From the NCBI GenBank assembly GCA_001465935.1, contig LNKV01000135.1, forward strand, positions 1 through 46,444: a stretch of 46,444 bases of DNA, written 5' to 3'. The position numbers were made by a program, and so were the translations under genes. Origin of the DNA: Clarireedia homoeocarpa. Its lineage: Eukaryota; Ascomycota; Leotiomycetes; Helotiales; Rutstroemiaceae. The notes under the pieces are model-generated. The model worked only from the letters and a program-made list of their open reading frames with translations, searched no databases and was not told the DNA's origin. Numbering within the stretch: position 1 is the first letter of the stretch; each line of letters begins with the position of its first letter. Below are positions 23,903 through 37,847 of this stretch, in pieces.

Positions 23903-26900
23903 TTTTTTTTATATAAAAAAGATAAAATATAATCTATTTAAAATTTAATCCCGATTATAATATAATTAGATTTTATAATTTATTTATTTAAAATCTTTAA
24001 TTTATAATAAGTACTATAATATAGATTTAATATAATTTATATTACTATTATATATTAAAGTATTTTAATAAAGTTATATACTTAAATATAGAATATTATT
24101 AATATAAAATATATATCTTTAATTAACTTTTAATTTACTTTTAAATAAAGTAAGTTCTTTTATTAAATTAATCTTTATTATATTATTCTCTATTATATTA
24201 TTATTATTATTATTACTATTTTTCTATTTAATTTATATTATTATTTATTAAAAATATTTTTATTTCACTTATTTATATATTATATATATAAATTATCTAT
24301 TTATTTATTATTATTATAGTTTAATTTATTCTCGAAATATTAAGTTATTTAATTATATTAAATTTTATATTTAATATTATTATTTATATATTATATTAAT
24401 TTATTATATTCCTTAATACTATTATATAATATTTATAAGATTAATATTAAACTAATTATAAAAAATATAAATAAATAGAAAAATATATTAAAAAGTTCTT
24501 ATTTATATATAATTATATATTTATTAAATTACTTTTAAAGAATTCGACTTTATAAACTATTATTTTAATAATCGATAAATTCTAATATTAAGAATATATA
24601 TTTAAAAGTTAGAATTATAAGATTATAAAAATATATAAAAATAAAGAATATAAGAAACAATAAGTTACTAATTAAGATTTATTTTATATAATTAGATTAT
24701 AATTATTATTTAATAAAAAAGAAACTTAATATTAAATCATAAATAAAGTCTAAAAATAATAATAAGTTTATCGAGTTTATTAAAAAACTATTTAGAATAT
24801 AAAAGAAAAGATCTTCGATAATAAAGATAATAACTTTTATCTTTATAATATTATAAATAGTAAAATAAATAATAAAATAAATAATAAGATTTATAATAAA
24901 ATCTATAATAATAAGATTATATAAGAGATTAAATAATAGAAAATTAATATCTAGAAATAATAATTAGAATTATTAGTAAAAGCTCTTAGATTTAAAATTA
25001 ATTTATAATTAAAATATATATAATAAAATATTATATTGAATTAATCGTAATATAATTTAATAAATATATTTTATTTTATTTAGATATTTGATTTTATAAA
25101 GTTTTAATTAACCTTATTATTATATATATAAAAAAAGATTTTAAATTATTAATTAGATATATTAGATAAGATTGATTATCGAGATATATTAAAATAATAA
25201 ATATCGTAAAAATATAAAGTTACTAGTTAATAACTAATTGAATTATTATAAAATACTTAAACTATTAAAAAATATAATAGATATTTTAAAGAGTATATTT
25301 ATTATATAATATAGACTATATTAATAAATAATTAAAAAAAAAATTAAAAATAAATAATTAAATTTTATTTATATATATCTAAAAGTAAATTATAAATAAG
25401 AAGAAAATTAAAAGAAAATTAAAAAAATATTTAAAGAGATTAGATAAAAATCTAATAAAATTTAATTAAAAAAATATAATTAAATTAGAGTTAAAGTTAA
25501 TCTAAGTTAGAGTTATAATAAAGATTATATTAAATTAATATAAAAGTTAAAATTAAAATTAATAGATATATAAAAACCGAGATTAAATATACTAAAAGAT
25601 AATAAAAGTATATTTATTATATTTAATAAAAGTAAGATAATAATAGTTTATTACTTATAAATAAGAATAATAATAAAAATAATATATATAGAGATTATAA
25701 GATAATATTAATTAATATATTAATATATTTATATTAATTAACTATTATATATTAGTAAAAAGTTTAATTAAATAATAGTAATAATAATAATAATTATAAT
25801 TAAAAGTATTTTAATTAAAGTTTATTAATTTATAAAATTTATAATATAATATTATTAATCTCTTTATTATATATATTATATTATATAAAAGAAGATTAAA
25901 GAATCTAGATTTAATAGAGATATAATATTATAAAATAATATAATAAAATTTAATAGAATTATATATATATTATTAGTATTTAATATATACTCTCGAATAA
26001 CTATTTATAATTATATAAAGATCTTAAATAATAAAGAAGATAATAATAAAGATTAATATATTTTAAACTAATAAACTAATTATTAATATTTTTAATTAAA
26101 GAAATAGTTTATTAGTTATTTAAGTTTATAATTTATAATTTAACTTAGAAGTATTTATTTAAAGAAAAACTAATAATAATTATTAAAGTAAATAAACTAG
26201 TTTATTTAAAATAATTACTATTAATAGTAAAACTTATTAAACCGAATTAATTAATAAAATTATATCTTTTTATAATATATTAGTTAAACTATTCTTATAA
26301 AAAGAATAATAAACTCGAGTAAGAATATTATATAAAATATTTAATTAATAGATTTAAGATATAGAATATTATCTACTTAGATTTATATAAAATTAATACC
26401 GAGAAATAACTAAATTTATATATTCTTTTATTTAAATATAATTAGTAATCTAGTAAATAATTTAATATTTATATAAGAAAAAATATATTTTATAATATTA
26501 TTTTATCTTCTTCTTTATTATATAATTCTTTATAATATCCGACTTATAAACTTCTATATAATTATTAAATATATATAAAGAATTATCCGATTATTTATTC
26601 GAAATATTTTTTTTATTATAAGTTTATATAAATTTAAAATAAATATAATTTTTAAAGTCTTCTCTAATATCTATTATAAATCCTAAACCGACTTTTATTT
26701 TAATTTTAATATATATTATTATATTATTTTAAACTTTCAACTTTTTAAAATTAATAAAATCAAGTTACTTTAAAAAGTTTTAAAGTTTAATATTTATATA
26801 TCTAGGTTTTAGTATAAATAATATATTCTTTATATTTATTCTTTTTATTATATATAAATTTTCCTCGTTATCAATTTCGTTATTAAATATATTATCGATA

Positions 26901-27338
26901 GTATTTTATAATATCTAATTAGAGATTTAAATAAATAATAATTTAAAAAATAGAATAAATAAATATACTAATATATTATTATTATATATATTTGAGAAAA
27001 TAGTTAGTAATATATCTAATATTATAATTATTATATTAAATACTAAAATATTATAATATCTTTTATTATATTTATAAAATTTAATAATATAAAATTTAAA
27101 GATATTATTTAGATATATATAGATATAATATATTAAAAAGAACTAGATATCTATTAATTAAATAATTAAATATATAATTTTCCAAGGTTATAAAAAGAAT
27201 ATTAAATAATATTAATAATTACTAAAATTCTTAAGAGATTATAAATTTATAAAAATAGAATAATTTCGTGAACTAAGTTATATAATAATATATATAAATA
27301 AAATTCTTATTTATAAATATATAAACTAGATATATAAT

Positions 27339-27424
27339 TAAACTAATTATAAAACTAATTATAAAATTAATTATAAAACTAATTATAAAGTTAATTATAA
27401 AATTAATTATAAAATCAATTATAT
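27339..27424. repeat. 12-bp minisatellite, about seven copies
   Basis: Consecutive units of the type AAACTAATTATA, with C/T and A/G variants. Confidence 0.8.
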
Positions 27425-28248
27425 ATTATTATACTCTTTTTTAAATTACTTTATATTATTAATATTCTTACTTTATAATATACTAATATAAATATAATTA
27501 TTATTTAATAGTAAGTTATTATTATTATATATTTATAGTAATTATAAATATTTTCTAATATTTTATTTCAAATTAAAAATATCGGATATCTTTATAAAAT
27601 AACTAGACTTTACTATATATAAAATTGATATTTAAACGAATAATCTAATAAAGTAATTAAGAAATTAAATAGATTAATTATATAATTTAAATATAAAAGA
27701 TATCTAAAAATCTTAGAATCTAATTAAATATATTCTAGTTTAATATATTACTAAATAGAATATAAAGAGAGAGAAAATATATTATTAAAATAAACTAGTT
27801 ATAAACTATATAATAGAAATAATATATTCTAATCTCGATAATATAATATATTTTATAATAAGTTATATATACTAATAAGTTATATACTTTTATATATTAT
27901 TATTATTTAAAATTATAATTAATCCGTTATAATATAATAATTTAATTAAAACTATTTAGTTTCTAATAATATAGAGTTTATAAATATATCTAAATAAATT
28001 CTTATATTATATTTATATTTAGTATATTTATTATAATATTAAGAACTTAATATCTCTATATTATAAATCTTATTTTCTAAATTATATAAAAGTAGTTAAG
28101 TTATAAGATACTATTAATTAGTAAATCTAATAATATTATTATAAGTTTATTATTAAAAATAATTATATAAGAAATAGATAATTATAATAATAAATAATAA
28201 ATTATAATTAAAATTAATTAATTAAATTAAATATAAAACTTTATATAT

Positions 28249-28838
28249 NNNNNNNNNNNNNNNNNNNNNNNNNNNNNNNNNNNNNNNNNNNNNNNNNNNN
28301 NNNNNNNNNNNNNNNNNNNNNNNNNNNNNNNNNNNNNNNNNNNNNNNNNNNNNNNNNNNNNNNNNNNNNNNNNNNNNNNNNNNNNNNNNNNNNNNNNNNN
28401 NNNNNNNNNNNNNNNNNNNNNNNNNNNNNNNNNNNNNNNNNNNNNNNNNNNNNNNNNNNNNNNNNNNNNNNNNNNNNNNNNNNNNNNNNNNNNNNNNNNN
28501 NNNNNNNNNNNNNNNNNNNNNNNNNNNNNNNNNNNNNNNNNNNNNNNNNNNNNNNNNNNNNNNNNNNNNNNNNNNNNNNNNNNNNNNNNNNNNNNNNNNN
28601 NNNNNNNNNNNNNNNNNNNNNNNNNNNNNNNNNNNNNNNNNNNNNNNNNNNNNNNNNNNNNNNNNNNNNNNNNNNNNNNNNNNNNNNNNNNNNNNNNNNN
28701 NNNNNNNNNNNNNNNNNNNNNNNNNNNNNNNNNNNNNNNNNNNNNNNNNNNNNNNNNNNNNNNNNNNNNNNNNNNNNNNNNNNNNNNNNNNNNNNNNNNN
28801 NNNNNNNNNNNNNNNNNNNNNNNNNNNNNNNNNNNNNN
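28249..28838. other. Assembly gap, 590 N
   Basis: Run of N from 28249 to 28838. Nothing can be said about its content. Confidence 0.99.
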
Positions 28839-29110
28839 TATTATATAAAGTATATAAATTCTTTAAAATTAATAAATTTATTTAACTAATTATTTAATTA
28901 TTATTATATTATCTAACTTAAATTTAAATAAAAAATATTAATTTTCTAATTATTATTTTAACTTTTTTTATTTCTTTTATATAAGATATATTAAAATCTA
29001 ATAATATAATTATTTAAAAAATTAATATCTTAATAAATTATATAAAAATAAATAAAAACTTCTTTAATATAATAAAGATTTTTATATATAAAAATAAAAG
29101 TTTCAAGAAT
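28839..29110. other. Extremely AT-rich filler, left flank of Gypsy copy 1
   Basis: No gene or ordered repeat recognised between the assembly gap and the target duplication of Gypsy copy 1. Confidence 0.6.
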
Positions 29111-29115
29111 ATTTT
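29111..29115. repeat. Target-site duplication ATTTT, left copy (Gypsy copy 1)
   Basis: Identical to 35972-35976 directly after the 3' LTR. Confidence 0.8.
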
Positions 29116-29417
29116 TATAACGATTTAGATATATTAAGCTTTTAAGATTAGTAATTATAATAATCCTAAGTCTACTAACTAAGATTAGTAAGCTAGCTAG
29201 TCTATTATACAAGTTTAATAAAGATTAGTAATTATAATATATTATACTTACTTGATTAGTAGGACAGACCTTAGTAGATCTAGTATATATATACTTTAGA
29301 TATATAATCTATATAACTATTATATATATATAAGTTTTTAAGACTTTTCAACTTTTTTAACTCTCTAATTATTGATTCTAAAAATAGTATAATCTTTATC
29401 TATAGTATATCGTTATA
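29116..29417 (+). repeat. 5' LTR of Gypsy copy 1 (302 bp)
   Basis: Begins TATAACGAT and ends ATCGTTATA, a 9-bp inverted terminal repeat; before RIP these ends were probably TGTAACGAT and ATCGTTACA. A TATATATATAAG box lies near 29324-29334. Confidence 0.9.
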
Positions 29418-29642
29418 TTATTAATAACTTAATACTAATCTCTCTAGCTAACTAGTAGCTATTTAAATAATATCTTATTCCTAATTCTTTTTATTTAGAA
29501 AACTACTAAGTTATAAGAAGAAAATCTATTTTATAAAAGTAATATAGATATCTTTTATCTCTATTTACTTTCTTTTACTTTTCTAACTTTCTTATAATTT
29601 ATCTTTAAACTTATTTTTAATATTGATCTTTTCGATAATATA

Positions 29643-31343
29643 TCTTCTTTTCAGAATACCGATCTTTTTAAGAAAAGTAACAAGACCCTTTACAAATCTG
29701 TCTCTATATTTAGTATGATCCTCCTAGAGGGTTACGGATATCCTAAAGATAATAGTAGTACTCTAAAAGATAAATCTCAAGATAATATCTTTCTAAGTTC
29801 TAATGTTAATATAGAAAGTAAAAATAAAGAAAAAAGAAGAATAATTGATTTTCAACCTTCTTAATTATAAGATTAGGATTTTACTTTATTTTTAATAAAT
29901 AACGAGACTACGATTTTAATTATATTAATTTAAGATTTATAAATATAACTTAGAATTTAATAAGTATAATTAAAATTATAATAAAAATAAATCGCTTAGT
30001 TAATCTCTAACTATATCTCTTCTAATACTTCTTTTAATATTACTATTATTACTTTTCTTTTAGTACTTTCTTAATAAGAACTTTCTTAATAAGATTATTC
30101 GATCTTTTTAATAAAGTAATAAGAATTTACCTTTAAACTAAGAGTATTAAATAAACGAACTTCTTATAAGTTAACTGATTTATATAATAAGGAAATATTT
30201 AAGTAATACTAAATTAAATATATTATATTAATCTTATATATTTATTTTAATAAATATAATAACTCTGTTTAAAACTTACTTTCTTCTATATATTTAATTT
30301 ATAACTTCTTTTTATTTAATACTAATTTAGACTAACTTTCCCAAGTTATTAATCTTATTAATAAATTTAATAATAGTTTTAATATCTCTTTATCTTTATA
30401 GAAATATATAGTTCTCGGTAGACTAGCTATATATACTTACTTTAATAAATACTAAGTTTATAAGTATATAAATAACTAAGTTGAAAATATCACTCTAAAT
30501 TATTTAGAAAGATTATTCTTTTAAGAGTTACTCTTGATTATTAAATAATTAGTAGATAAACTATATTCGTTTTTTTATAATAAATCCAAGTTTGTTTTTA
30601 TTAAAACTAAGTACTAAGTATTATTTATAATTATATCTAGACTTTTATCTTTGTTTAAAAAGTTTTATTATCAACTTCGTATTTTAATATCTATTAGTTA
30701 AATTAATAAGAAGATAATTTATAAAGATCTACTTTTCAAGTTTATTTAATATTATTAGAATCAGATTAAAAATATTTAATATCAAGCTACTTTTTTTTAA
30801 GAACTAGTTAGATACTTAAACTTTATAAAATAACGAGATAATACTAATAAGTTATTAATACTTTTTTAATCTATTTATATTATTATAATATTGTCTCTAA
30901 CTTATTGTCTTATTAATATCTTAATTAAGGCTAGTAGAGAAATTATTATTAATCAAACTAATTATTTTTTATCTATTTATAAAATTGATCTTATCTACTC
31001 TAATTTATTAATATTAGTTAATCTTATTACTAATAAGATACTCTTTTATTTTATATTAAGAAACTCTATTTTTATCTTTCAAAGTAGATTAAAAGATAAT
31101 CTACTTTTTAAGAGTATTTTTAGCTAATCTTATAATAATACTCTTTATTATATTAGTATTATCGATATTAACTCTTTTAAATAAAAAGAGGAATACCTCG
31201 ATATAGTAAATAAATAAAAGTAAGAAGATAAATATAAGACTAAGGTTATTACTATTATTTATATTAATAATAATCAAGTAAAAGACTATATTTAATAAAA
31301 GACTTTTTATTAGATAGAATTAGAAATATAAGATATTTAGATC
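29643..31343 (+). pseudogene. gag: gag relic of Gypsy copy 1
   Basis: Gag is the structural protein of the retrotransposon particle. The frame (first base divisible by 3) is stop-free for 74 codons at 29643-29864, where the product is Ser/Asp/Lys-rich, and again at 30891-31127, a 78-codon surviving fragment. An in-frame TGA lies at 31344. A CCHC zinc knuckle is not visible; its Cys and His codons would be destroyed by RIP. The true start is uncertain because ATG codons are mutated. Pol follows in the minus-one frame relative to gag, so a minus-one frameshift or a separate start is likely. The stretch 29650-29870 is less mutated than its surroundings. Confidence 0.7.
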
Positions 31344-31345
31344 TG

Positions 31346-34300
31346 ATAAAACTATTTAAAGGAAAGTATATAATATTTTCTTATATATTATCAAGAAATC
31401 AATATTTATTTTAAACTAAAGTTCTTATTAACTTTAAAGTAAATAACTTCGTTTTTATTAATATTATATTTTTTAAGATATTAAACTCTATTTAAAAGGT
31501 TATAATAAAGAAATTGAAAATATTTTTACTAGTTAAAAGCTATAATAATAAATAATACTAAGTAATATCTTATTATATTTATTTAAACTTATTAATTAAT
31601 AATCGATTTTAGATTTATATTCCTTTTCTAATTACTTATCTTATATATTTTATAATCTTTAGAAGAATATAGTTATTAGAGAATCAGATTTTTCTCGATT
31701 ATAAATAATATAAATTATACTAACTTATAAACTTACTTTCTAATTAAACTTATTTCCGATTTTTATTATATATTTATATTAATCTTAATCTTTATATAAT
31801 TAATTACGAATATTAGAAGGATATTAAATAGCGAGATTATAAGTTAGATAAATATTAGTAATAATAAACTAGTATTAACTACTTAGATAATTAAGTAACT
31901 ATTTTAACTATTATAGTATCAACGATATTATAATAGATAAAAGTAGACGAAACTTTATTTTATTCGATAAAATAAAAAGTTAAACTAATTTCTATTAAGA
32001 CTTTATAATAGTTATTTAATTCTTATAAAACTTTCTTAAAAGATTAAGTTTATACTTTTAAGATAATAAAAGCTAACTTTAAAACTAAATTAGAAATATT
32101 ATTTTTTATTAAACTTATTTAATAATAATATTTTAAACCTTTTTAGAAACTTTAATCTAGTTACTCTAAATAATTAATCGATTTATATATAATCTCTAGA
32201 ACTATATTTTATATACTCTATTATTAAGATAATTAGTATAAACTTAGTACTATCTCGATTAATAAGATTGATCGACTATTTAAGAACTAATAAATTAAAA
32301 AAGATAATAAACAAGTTATACTTTTATTAATATAATAATTTCGTTCTATTCTTTATTTATAATTACTAAATATAGTCTTTCTATTTAAAATTAATATTAA
32401 GCCTTTAATCCCCGAGAAATACTAGAGATTCTTAATTATATTCTTTAAAACCGAGTTAAATATTTTATTATTTTATTAGTTTTATAATTATAAAATTACT
32501 TTAAAAGAAGATATAGAAGATAAACTTTATTATAGTTTATTATATAAGATATCGACTAAGGAATTAGAGATTATTAAAAAATACTTTACTAAGAACTTAG
32601 CTAAAGAATTTATTAAATCTAATTAAACTCTATTTATTATCCCGATCCTTTTTATTAAGAAACCGAATAGATTACTATATTTTTATATTAACTTTTATAT
32701 ATTTAATACCTTTATTTATAAAGATTACTATCTATTATTACTTATTAATAAAATTTTTACTTATATCTTTTATACTAAGATTTTCATTAAATTAGATATT
32801 AGATAAATATTCTATTATATTAGAATAGACTTAGTTTCTAAAGAGTTTATTATATTCTATATATATTATAATATTTATAAATATAAAATTATATTATTTA
32901 GATTAACTAATAGTTTCGTAACTTATTAATATTATATAAATAATATTCTCTTTAATTACTTAGATATCTTTTATATTATATACTTTAATAATATCTTGAT
33001 CTATTTTAAAAATTTACTTAAATATTAAATCTATATTAAATTAGTTTTATAATAACTCTAAAATACTAAACTATAAGCTGATCTCAAAAAGTATAAATTC
33101 GATATTATTTATATTAAATACTTAGAGTTTATTATATCAACTAATAATATAAAAGTAGATCTTAAGAAAGTAACTATAATATAGTAATAAGTTTACTTAA
33201 TAATAATAAAAGATATATAATTGTTTCTTAGATTTTATAATTTTTATAAATATTTTATTTATAATTTCGATATTATTACTAAACTTTTAATCGAACTAAC
33301 TAAAACTAATACTTTTTTTTATTTTAATAAAAGTTATTAACTAGTTTTTAATATATTTAAGTATATACTAATAAATATATTACTTCTTTAATATTATAAT
33401 TACTTATTTTTTTATATATTAGAAATAGATATATCGGATAATATTATAATAAATATACTTTTATAAAAATATAATAATAATTAGCTTCTTATAATATTCT
33501 TTTTAAAAATAATATAGTTAATTAAATTAAACTACGAAGTATATAATAAAGAAATATTTATAATCGTTAAATTATTTAGTAATTAATAAATTAAGTTTAT
33601 ATCGATTTTATATTAGATTTGTATTTATACTAATTATAAGGTTTTAGAATACTTTATAATTACTAAATCCTTAAATATATAATAAACTCGATAAACTAAA
33701 CTCTTTACTAACTACAACTTCTTGATTATATATTACTTTAGAAAAGATAACTTTTTTATAAATACTTTAACTTATAAAATTGATAAACTATTATTATAAA
33801 ATAAATAAAAGAAATATAATAGATTATAATAACTTTTATATAATAGTTAAATCGACTTAAGAATCTTTAACGAACTTCCGATCTTACTAACTAATATTAT
33901 TATATTTAATATTTTTAACTTCTTAACTTTTCTTATTAACTATCTTCTTAAAGTTAATTATAATTTAAAGAGCTTATAAAATTTAAGAGTTTAAACTATT
34001 TATAATAATTTATACTTAACTTTTAAAAGTAATCTATTCTTATATAATAACTGACTTATCGTTCTTGATATTTAGAACCTTTATATATTATTTATTTACG
34101 AAATATATAACTTTATCTTAATAATATATCCTAGTATTAAGAAGATTATCCTTTTACTTACTAAGTTTTATTATTAATATAGACTAATTACTTTAATATA
34201 TATTTATATTTATAATTATTATACTTATTATAAAAACTTAGTTCTTTATAATAAGATATTAAGATTATTTTACTTTCTATTAATCTTGATATATACTTAG

Positions 34301-35655
34301 GAATATATTATAATAGATTATTATAGTTTTAATAAAGATAAATATAAGTTTAATAATATTTTAATTATTATAACTATTTTAATAAATAAATAATTATTAT
34401 ATTATACTATAAGATAATCGATATTCAAGAATAAATTAAACTATATCTATAATATATCTACTAATATTATAGTTTATTTATAATAATACTCTTTGATTAT
34501 AACTTATAATTTATATCTATTTTTTAGAAAGAGTTTAATAATATTTTTAGAACTTAGATTAAACTTTTAATTATTAACTATTTTTAAACTAATAGTTAAA
34601 TAGAGATCTATAATTAATATTTATAAAAGAGACTTCGATCTTTTATTAATTATTATTAAAATAACTAATCTAAGTTTCTACTAATAATAGATTATATTTA
34701 ATTAATTTTATTATATATTTCTTTTAGTAATTTAAGTCTATTCGAAGTACTTTATAATTAAGAACTACGATATATCTAGATTTAAAATAAAGTTAACTTG
34801 ATTCTATTTATAGATAATTTCAATCTTACTAATACTTATATATATATATACTATAACCTCGAAATACTATAATAAGCTTATTAAATAATTAAGAAAGTAT
34901 AAGAATATATAGTTTAAATTATAAATATATTATATTATCTAGTCGACTTCGATATTAATAACTTTATCTAGTTCGATATAAGATATTTATCTATTTAATA
35001 GTTATTAAAGAAGCTTGATTTCTTAATAGATAGATATTTCAAGATCTTAGAGAAAATCGATTATTTTTTTAAACTCAAGCTACTTGAGATAATAAAGATA
35101 TATTCTATATTCCTTATTAATAAATTAAAAAAAGTATCGGATAATCTACTTTCTAATTAAGTTAATAACTTTTTATTACTAATTAATATAACTAGTAAGG
35201 AGAAATAGGAAATTAAGAAAATCTTTATTTATTATAAATACTATAGATCTCTAGAATATTATATATAATAGTTTAATTATAATACTGACTTAATATAATA
35301 TAAAGTATCTAACTTCAAGATAGTCTTATACTTATTTAATATATTCTATTTAGAAAATCCTATTTTATCTAGCTTTTTAATACTCTTTTTAAAGTAGTTA
35401 TATTTATACTAAGTAGATAAAAATAATTATAAGTATCTAGAGAATAATTACTTAATAGCTTTTATATAAAGATAATAATTCTTTTATTAACTAGACTTAT
35501 AGTTAGTAGTAGACTAATAAATAATATCAACTTATATTTATTTATATTATTTTTATATTTATTTAACTCTTTTAATTAACTAATATTTTTATATTTATTT
35601 ACTAATATTAGTAATAGAATTAATAGATTTAAGATACTCGAGAGCGAACTTTCTT
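31346..35655 (+). pseudogene. pol: pol relic of Gypsy copy 1 (PR-RT-RH-INT-chromodomain)
   Basis: Frame with remainder 2 until about 34371. Protease: LINF near 31425-31440 stands where LIDSG-type sequence is expected. RT: about 32500-33250, including KEDIEDK, KLDIR, a YKYKI-like run and the YxDD box reading Y-F-N-N at 32981-32992, both aspartates lost by G-to-A change. RNase H: about 33420-33790, with YEVYNKE and KVLEYF. Integrase: His/Cys-like region about 34165-34260, core from 34300 with DYYSFNKDK at 34316. A 1-bp deletion at 34371-34373, relative to copy 2, shifts the frame inside the integrase core. Chromodomain: about 35190-35340. Very many TAA/TAG stops. Confidence 0.88.
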
Positions 35656-35666
35656 AGAAGAGGGGG
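35656..35666 (+). promoter_or_regulatory. Polypurine tract of Gypsy copy 1
   Basis: AGAAGAGGGGG lies three bases before the 3' LTR, the expected place for plus-strand priming. The G run survived RIP. Confidence 0.85.
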
Positions 35667-35669
35667 TAG

Positions 35670-35971
35670 TATAACGATCTGGATATATTAAACTTTTAAG
35701 ATTAGTAATTATAATAATCTTAAGTTTATTAACTAAAGTTAGTAAGCTAGCTAGTTTACTATATAAGTTTAATAAGGATTAGTGATTATAATATATTATA
35801 CTTACTTAATTAGTAGGATAGACTTTAGTAAGTCTAGTATATATATACTTTAAATATATAACCTATATAACTATTATATATATATAAACTCTTAAGGCCT
35901 TTCGACCTTTTTAGCTCTTTAGTTATTAATTCTAAAAATAATATAATCTTTATCTATAGTATATCGTTATA
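35670..35971 (+). repeat. 3' LTR of Gypsy copy 1 (302 bp)
   Basis: Same length as the 5' LTR; begins TATAACGATC, ends ATCGTTATA, followed by ATTTT (35972-35976). Confidence 0.9.
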
Positions 35972-35976
35972 ATTTT
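35972..35976. repeat. Target-site duplication ATTTT, right copy (Gypsy copy 1)
   Basis: Matches 29111-29115. Confidence 0.8.
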
Positions 35977-37470
35977 TATAATTAAAAGAGAATTTATTAA
36001 TAAAAAATAAGATTTAAAGTTTAAAAAGATATAATAAAATTTAATAATATTATCTTTTATAATTTTATTATTAATTTAAAACTTAGTTTTAATAATAAAT
36101 AATTAAATATTAAAATATAAATTATTAAATTTATTTAGATTTTATAATTTAAATTACTTAGATATAATTATATAAAAATAAAGAAAATAAAGAAAGTTAT
36201 TATTAAAATAAAATATTTCAAGTTATTATCTAAACTTTTTAATTTAAATATTAAATTATTAGTAAATAACTATAAACTTAATTATAATTTTATTAATAAT
36301 TAATTATTCTATTTTTTTTAAAAGAAATAAAATAATAAAATAAATAATAAGTAAAAGTTTAAAAATAATATTTAAAAAAGATAATTTTAAATTAAAGTTA
36401 TTTAAAAATAAAAGATTTTTTTTATAATTTATAATAAAATATAAATCTAAATAGATTATATAAATTTAAAAAGTAAAAGAATATAAAATAAATTAGAATA
36501 ATATAAATTTAAAATTATAATTAAAAAAAATAAATTAATATAATTATTTAATTTAAAAAAGAAAAAATTATTAAAAAATTTAATAAAATTTAAATAGATT
36601 ATATAAATTAAGAAAATAAAAAGATAGTTATTATTTTAATTAATTATAAAGAATTAATATATAAAATAATTTTAATAAATTTTCGAATATTAATATTTAG
36701 ATATTAATTTATTTTATATAAATACTTAATTTAAAAATTATAATCTAGTTTTTATTATATTTTAATTTATTAACTAACTTTAATATAATTATTAATAAAA
36801 TCTTTATAAGTTTAAAGAAATTAAAATAAAATTCTAATATATAATAATATTTCTTTATAATTATCTTTTTAATAAAATTATAATTTATATAATTAAATTT
36901 TAAATTTTTAATTTTTATTATTACTTTATATAAAATTAAATAATAAAATACTAATATTTATATAAACTTTATAAAATTAAAAAAAAACTAATTACTTTTA
37001 AATATAATTTATATATTAATATCTTTTTTTTATTAAATATTTAAAATTAATTTCTAAACAAGTAAAAATATTATAATATAAATATAAAGAAATTAATAAT
37101 AATATAATAATATATTTATAAAATAGATTTAAATATATTTTAGAATTATTAATTATAAAATAAAAGTTAAATATAAAAAAGAGATATTTTATAAAATTTA
37201 AATAATTTTAAAGTTTATATAAAATAATATTTTATAAAGAAATATTTTAATTAAATTAATATATTATATAATTTATTTAAATATAGTTATTATATTACTT
37301 TTTTTTTAAAAAAAAACTTATTTCTAAATATTAAAAAAAATAATTTAAAGTTAATAAAGAAAGTAAATTAAAAGAAATAAAAAAAAGTTTTTATTTAAAC
37401 TAATTATTCTTTAATTTATTTATTAGTTTTAATTATATTTAAGTTTATTAACTTAATAATTTATTATAAA
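35977..37470. other. Extremely AT-rich filler
   Basis: About 1.5 kb with almost no C or G. A T run followed by an A run near 37299-37316 could form a hairpin. No gene recognised. Confidence 0.6.
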
Positions 37471-37846
37471 TATTAATAAAACTATATATAAGAATATTAA
37501 ATAAAATATAATAATTATTAAATTAATGAAATAATAATAAATATAAATATAAATTAATAAAAAAGAAAGTTATTAAAATATTAATAAAACTATATATAAG
37601 AATATTAAATAAAATATAATAATTATTAAATTAATGAAATAATAATAAATATAAATATAAATTAATAAAAAAGAAAGTTATTAAAATATTAATAAAACTA
37701 TATATAAGAATATTAAATAAAATATAATAATTATTAAATTAATGAAATAATAATAAATATAAATATAAATTAATAAAAAAGAAAGTTATTAAAATATTAA
37801 TAAAACTATATATAAGAATATTAAATAAAATATAATAATTATTAAA
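37471..37846. repeat. 108-bp tandem repeat, 3.5 identical copies, ending at an N
   Basis: Units start at 37471, 37579, 37687 and 37795 (the last partial) and appear identical base for base. Each full unit keeps an ATG (TTAATGAAAT), rare in this window. The array stops at a single N (37847), so copy number is uncertain and may be an assembly artefact. If real, the identity implies expansion after RIP ended here. Confidence 0.85.
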
Positions 37847-37847
37847 N

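Larger units (their letters stand above)
17936..28248. other. Long, extremely AT-rich relic block, no readable gene
   Basis: About 10.3 kb with very little C or G and almost no CpA or TpG. Possibly several old transposons, but I could not recognise a protein motif in any frame with confidence. Ordered parts are listed separately: an irregular 107-127-bp repeat near 18590-19070, a TA run at 19110-19129, a palindrome at 23882-23902 and a 12-bp array at 27339-27424. A purine-rich stretch lies at about 24440-25620. Confidence 0.6.
29116..35971 (+). mobile_element. Ty3/Gypsy chromovirus-like retrotransposon, copy 1, full length, RIP-dead
   Basis: 6,856 bp with LTRs at 29116-29417 and 35670-35971, a polypurine tract at 35656-35666 and ATTTT on both sides. 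The order gag, protease, RT, RNase H, integrase, chromodomain places it in Ty3/Gypsy, chromodomain branch. It is colinear with copy 2 at every point I compared: the offset is 10,002 up to about 34371 and 10,003 afterwards, so a single-base deletion explains the length difference. Stops are scattered through gag and pol and catalytic residues are changed, so it is dead. Confidence 0.92.

Noticed and set aside
26000..27200. Possible reverse transcriptase relic in the old AT block
   Set aside because: Alternating AT-rich codons looked suggestive, but no motif (YxDD or its RIP forms in context) could be fixed in any frame.
29030..29212. 60-codon minus-strand open frame
   Set aside because: It spans the junction between AT filler and the 5' LTR of Gypsy copy 1, so it cannot be an ancestral gene.
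30891..31127. 78-codon + strand open frame as an independent gene
   Set aside because: It is a surviving fragment of the gag relic, in the same frame as the open stretch at 29643-29864, and starts at TTG.
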